A DNA stretch of 53,141 nt, from assembly GCA_020636025.1 (NCBI GenBank), contig JACJYQ010000012.1:1-53141 (forward strand), given 5' to 3'. The DNA is from Lewinellaceae bacterium. GTDB taxonomy: Bacteria > Bacteroidota > Bacteroidia > Chitinophagales > Saprospiraceae. The translations under genes and the position numbers were made by a program. The notes under the pieces were generated by a model. The model was given only the letters and a program-made list of their open reading frames with translations. It was not told the origin of the DNA and made no database searches. Shown piece by piece: positions 50,663 through 53,141 of the stretch (positions are counted from its first letter, which is position 1; every line of letters starts with the position of its first letter).

Positions 50663-53141
50663 ATGCACGACTACGCGCCCGCCAACAATAAAAAAGTGAC
50701 ATTTGAAACGGTAAAAGGAGATCCGATTCAGGTGCAGATGCACACCCTTAAAAATGGTCTTAAACTCTTTCTGACTGTTAATAAAGATGAACCCAGGGTT
50801 TACACAGAAATAGCGGTCAGAGCTGGAAGCAAGCACGATCCTGCGGAAACGACCGGGTTGGCGCACTATTTTGAACACATGATGTTCAAAGGCACCGACA
50901 AACTTGGATCGCTCAATTGGCCAAAAGAAAAAGAATTGCTTGATCAGATTGAGCAAAAGTTTGAGGAGCACAGACAAGAAAAAGACCCCGCCAAAAAGAA
51001 AGTGCTTTACGCTGAAATAGATCGACTCAGCTATGAAGCTGCCAAATTCGCTGCTGCCAATGAATACGACAAACTCGTGAGTTCCATCGGGGCAAAAGGC
51101 ACCAACGCCTACACCTGGGTAGAACAAACGGTGTATGTAAATAACATTCCCGCCAATGAGCTGGAAAGATGGTTTATACTCGAAAGCGAAAGATTCCGCA
51201 GACCGATACTGCGTCTGTTTCACACCGAATTGGAAACCGTTTTCGAGGAGTACAACATCAGCCAGGACAAGGATTTCAGAAAATCGCTCAAAGCCATGCA
51301 AGAGGTGCTTACCCCTACGCACCCGTATGGAACGCAAACGACGTTAGGTCGTGGCGAAGACCTGAAAAATCCATCGCAAACCAACATTTACAGGTTCTTC
51401 GATCAGTATTACGTACCCAACAACATCGCTTTGATCCTGTCAGGTGATTTTGACCCAGTCCAAGTTGTACAGCTGGCGGAGCAGTACTTTGGTGCATGGC
51501 AGCCAAAAGAAGTTCCTGAGTTCAAGTTTGACCCTCAACCACCCATACAGAAAAGAACACTGAAAGAGGTTACCGGCCATGAATCTCCCTGGATCGAAAT
51601 AGGCTGGCAATTTCCCGGCGCCACCACAGACGAGGCGATGATGCTTCCGCTGATAGCCGGCATTCTCCACAATCACCAGGCGGGTTTATTTGATATTGAT
51701 TTGCTTCAAAAGCAACAATTGTTGGAAGCTTATGCCTACCCCAGGGTGTATGAAGATTATTCGAGTCTACTTCTGATGGCCAAACCGCGTGAAGGCCAAA
51801 GCCTGGAAACCATCGAACAATTGCTCCTGACTGAAATAGAGAAATTGCAGAAAGGTGAATTTGAAGACTGGCTGCCGGAAGCCGTGATAAAGGATTTGAA
51901 GCTTTCTGAGATGCGATCCTTTGAGAAAAACCAGGGAAGAGCAGGAGCTTTGACCGGTGCATTTATTCTAGGAATTGACTGGGCCGACATGATCGGTCGT
52001 TGGGACAAAATGGAGAGCTTGACCAAGCAGGATATTGTTGATTTTGCCAAAAAGCACATCAGAAAAGATAACTACGCCGTAATATACAAGCACCAGGGCG
52101 AAGACAACTCTGTGATGAAGGTGGATAAGCCTGCCATTACGCCAATTGATGTAAACCGCGAGGGGATGTCGGGCTTTGCATCGGAGTTTTTGCAACACGA
52201 AACGGAGGATATACAACCTGAATTCGTCGACTTTAAAAAAGTCATTCGAAATGCCCGTATTTCAAAGCATGTAAAAATGCAGGGAGTTCAGGATAAAAAA
52301 TCCAAATTATTCAAACTGCACTACTCCTTTGACATGGGTAAGCGCTCGAGCCGTGAACTGGGTATTCTGTCAGCCTACCTGCCATTTTTGGGAACTTCTA
52401 CCTTAAGCCCATCGGAAGTACAACAACAGTTCTACCGCCTGGGGCTGCATTTTTCTGCCAACTGCCAGGACGATAATTTTTACATCAGTCTGAGTGGACT
52501 TGATGAAAGTTTTGAGGAAGGTGTAGCCATGCTGGAAACCTTGATCAAAGATGCACAGCCAAATCAGGAGGCACTGGATAATCTGGTTCAGGATATTCTA
52601 CAACGCAGAGCCAACGACAAAACCGATAAGCGCGCCGTGTTGGGAGGAGCTATGGCCAATTATGCCAAATACGGTCTCAATTCCCCATTTCGGGACAAAT
52701 TATCCAGCGCAGAGCTGAAAGCCCTTAACCCAAAATCCCTGACAGATCTGCTGCACGGATTAACCGATTACAAACACAGTGTGCTGTATTTCGGACCTAA
52801 AAGTGCACGCACCGTTTCCGGGATCGTAAAAAAATATCATCCGGCCGAAAGCGGTCGTAAAGCCTTGATCCCGGCCAAAAAGTACCGCGAGCAGGGTGTG
52901 AGAAAAGACAAGGTATACTTTGTGCATTTCCCCACTGTTCAGGTTGAATTGATGCTTATTTCAAAAGGCACTCCAAAGTTCAATATGGATGAGTACATTT
53001 TCAGTGAATGGTACAACCAGTACTTTGGATATGGATTGTCAAGCATTGTTTTCCAGGAAATCCGGGAGTCAAACGCACTGGCTTACTCGGCTTATGTTCA
53101 CGCGGGGAATCCTGCCAAGAAGAACAGGGCGCATTGGCTGC
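50663..53141 (+). CDS. M16-family metalloprotease (pitrilysin type), cut by the window end
   Basis: The visible 826 residues start at MHDYAPANNKKVTFETVKGD and show no signal peptide, which suggests a cytoplasmic or unusually exported enzyme. The zinc motif HYFEH lies near residues 68-72 in GLAHYFEHMMFKGT, and a second Glu is in the usual region about 75 residues later. A C-terminal half of the M16 pair is present, with the RESNALAYSAYV motif near the end, so the two domains lie on one chain. M16 enzymes degrade peptides of limited length in an enclosed chamber. The frame stays open to the last base; the C-terminus is missing. Confidence 0.9.
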   Translation, partial: MHDYAPANNKKVTFETVKGDPIQVQMHTLKNGLKLFLTVNKDEPRVYTEIAVRAGSKHDPAETTGLAHYFEHMMFKGTDKLGSLNWPKEKELLDQIEQKFEEHRQEKDPAKKKVLYAEIDRLSYEAAKFAAANEYDKLVSSIGAKGTNAYTWVEQTVYVNNIPANELERWFILESERFRRPILRLFHTELETVFEEYNISQDKDFRKSLKAMQEVLTPTHPYGTQTTLGRGEDLKNPSQTNIYRFFDQYYVPNNIALILSGDFDPVQVVQLAEQYFGAWQPKEVPEFKFDPQPPIQKRTLKEVTGHESPWIEIGWQFPGATTDEAMMLPLIAGILHNHQAGLFDIDLLQKQQLLEAYAYPRVYEDYSSLLLMAKPREGQSLETIEQLLLTEIEKLQKGEFEDWLPEAVIKDLKLSEMRSFEKNQGRAGALTGAFILGIDWADMIGRWDKMESLTKQDIVDFAKKHIRKDNYAVIYKHQGEDNSVMKVDKPAITPIDVNREGMSGFASEFLQHETEDIQPEFVDFKKVIRNARISKHVKMQGVQDKKSKLFKLHYSFDMGKRSSRELGILSAYLPFLGTSTLSPSEVQQQFYRLGLHFSANCQDDNFYISLSGLDESFEEGVAMLETLIKDAQPNQEALDNLVQDILQRRANDKTDKRAVLGGAMANYAKYGLNSPFRDKLSSAELKALNPKSLTDLLHGLTDYKHSVLYFGPKSARTVSGIVKKYHPAESGRKALIPAKKYREQGVRKDKVYFVHFPTVQVELMLISKGTPKFNMDEYIFSEWYNQYFGYGLSSIVFQEIRESNALAYSAYVHAGNPAKKNRAHWL

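Noticed and set aside
1..53141. tRNA or rRNA genes
   Set aside because: No cloverleaf or rRNA-like segment was recognised in any intergenic region by eye; a tRNAscan/Infernal run would settle this.

Overview
The window looks like chromosomal DNA of a Bacteroidota bacterium, most likely a Saprospirales/Lewinella-type marine or halotolerant organism. The signs are type IX secretion (T9SS) cargo with C-terminal sorting domains, SprB repeats, a PorP/SprF family outer-membrane protein, two TPR-PD40-OmpA lipoprotein/porin-associated proteins (PorE-like), DUF1800/DUF1501 and DUF2480 genes, the Bacteroidota -7 promoter word TAnnTTTG, and near absence of Shine-Dalgarno sequences except before rpsU. 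A sodium-pumping NADH:quinone oxidoreductase (Na+-NQR) operon and an NhaD antiporter point to a sodium-based energy economy. The genus-level placement is inference.

Layout. 1-285: a REP-like pair of hairpins and the promoter of an XRE/ScfR-type regulator (286-1776). 2009-6128: imelysin lipoprotein, di-haem oxidoreductase lipoprotein and a T9SS cargo protein built of three copies of an unnamed ~125-residue domain. 6193-9434: a UvrD-type helicase fused to an Fe-S PD-(D/E)XK nuclease, preceded by a 15-codon leader ORF whose stop overlaps the helicase start. 9442-11724: T9SS/SprB-repeat protein. 11894-15014: DUF1800 and Tat-type DUF1501 pair. 15111-17242: tyrosine recombinase, rpsU and an HDAC-family hydrolase. 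17293-21360: very large T9SS subtilisin. 21690-23781: small acidic protein, NhaD, CBS-pair protein. 23944-31200: a four-cysteine membrane protein that is a candidate NqrM, then apbE and nqrFEDCBA on the minus strand. 31652-32383: VIT1/CCC1-type iron/manganese transporter. 32414-40804: PorE-like protein, PhoD-like phosphatase, scpB, DUF2480, an MsbA-like ABC exporter and a sensor adenylate cyclase. 41136-44540: nine-SprB-repeat T9SS protein. 44688-50507: methionine-type aminotransferase, acidic-tailed protein, second PorE-like protein, PorP/SprF protein and cutC. 50663-end: M16 protease cut by the window edge.

How parts fit. NQR pumps Na+ outward during respiration, NhaD spends or restores Na+/H+ balance, ApbE attaches FMN to NqrB and NqrC, and the Cys-rich small protein plausibly supplies iron to the NqrD/NqrE centre. 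The secreted proteins depend on the T9SS, and the PorP- and PorE-like genes probably anchor or assist surface cargo.

Two regulatory themes stand out. Several genes have a -7 box with the wording TAnnTT(T/C)G-CC placed exactly 4 nt before the start codon, which predicts leaderless mRNAs. In contrast rpsU (bS21) has a strong Shine-Dalgarno, matching the autoregulation idea for Bacteroidota ribosomes that hide their anti-SD with bS21. Intergenic gaps also carry a family of AT-rich, short-word inverted repeat arrays, one with a 36-bp perfect inverted repeat. No rRNA, tRNA, CRISPR array or insertion sequence was recognised.
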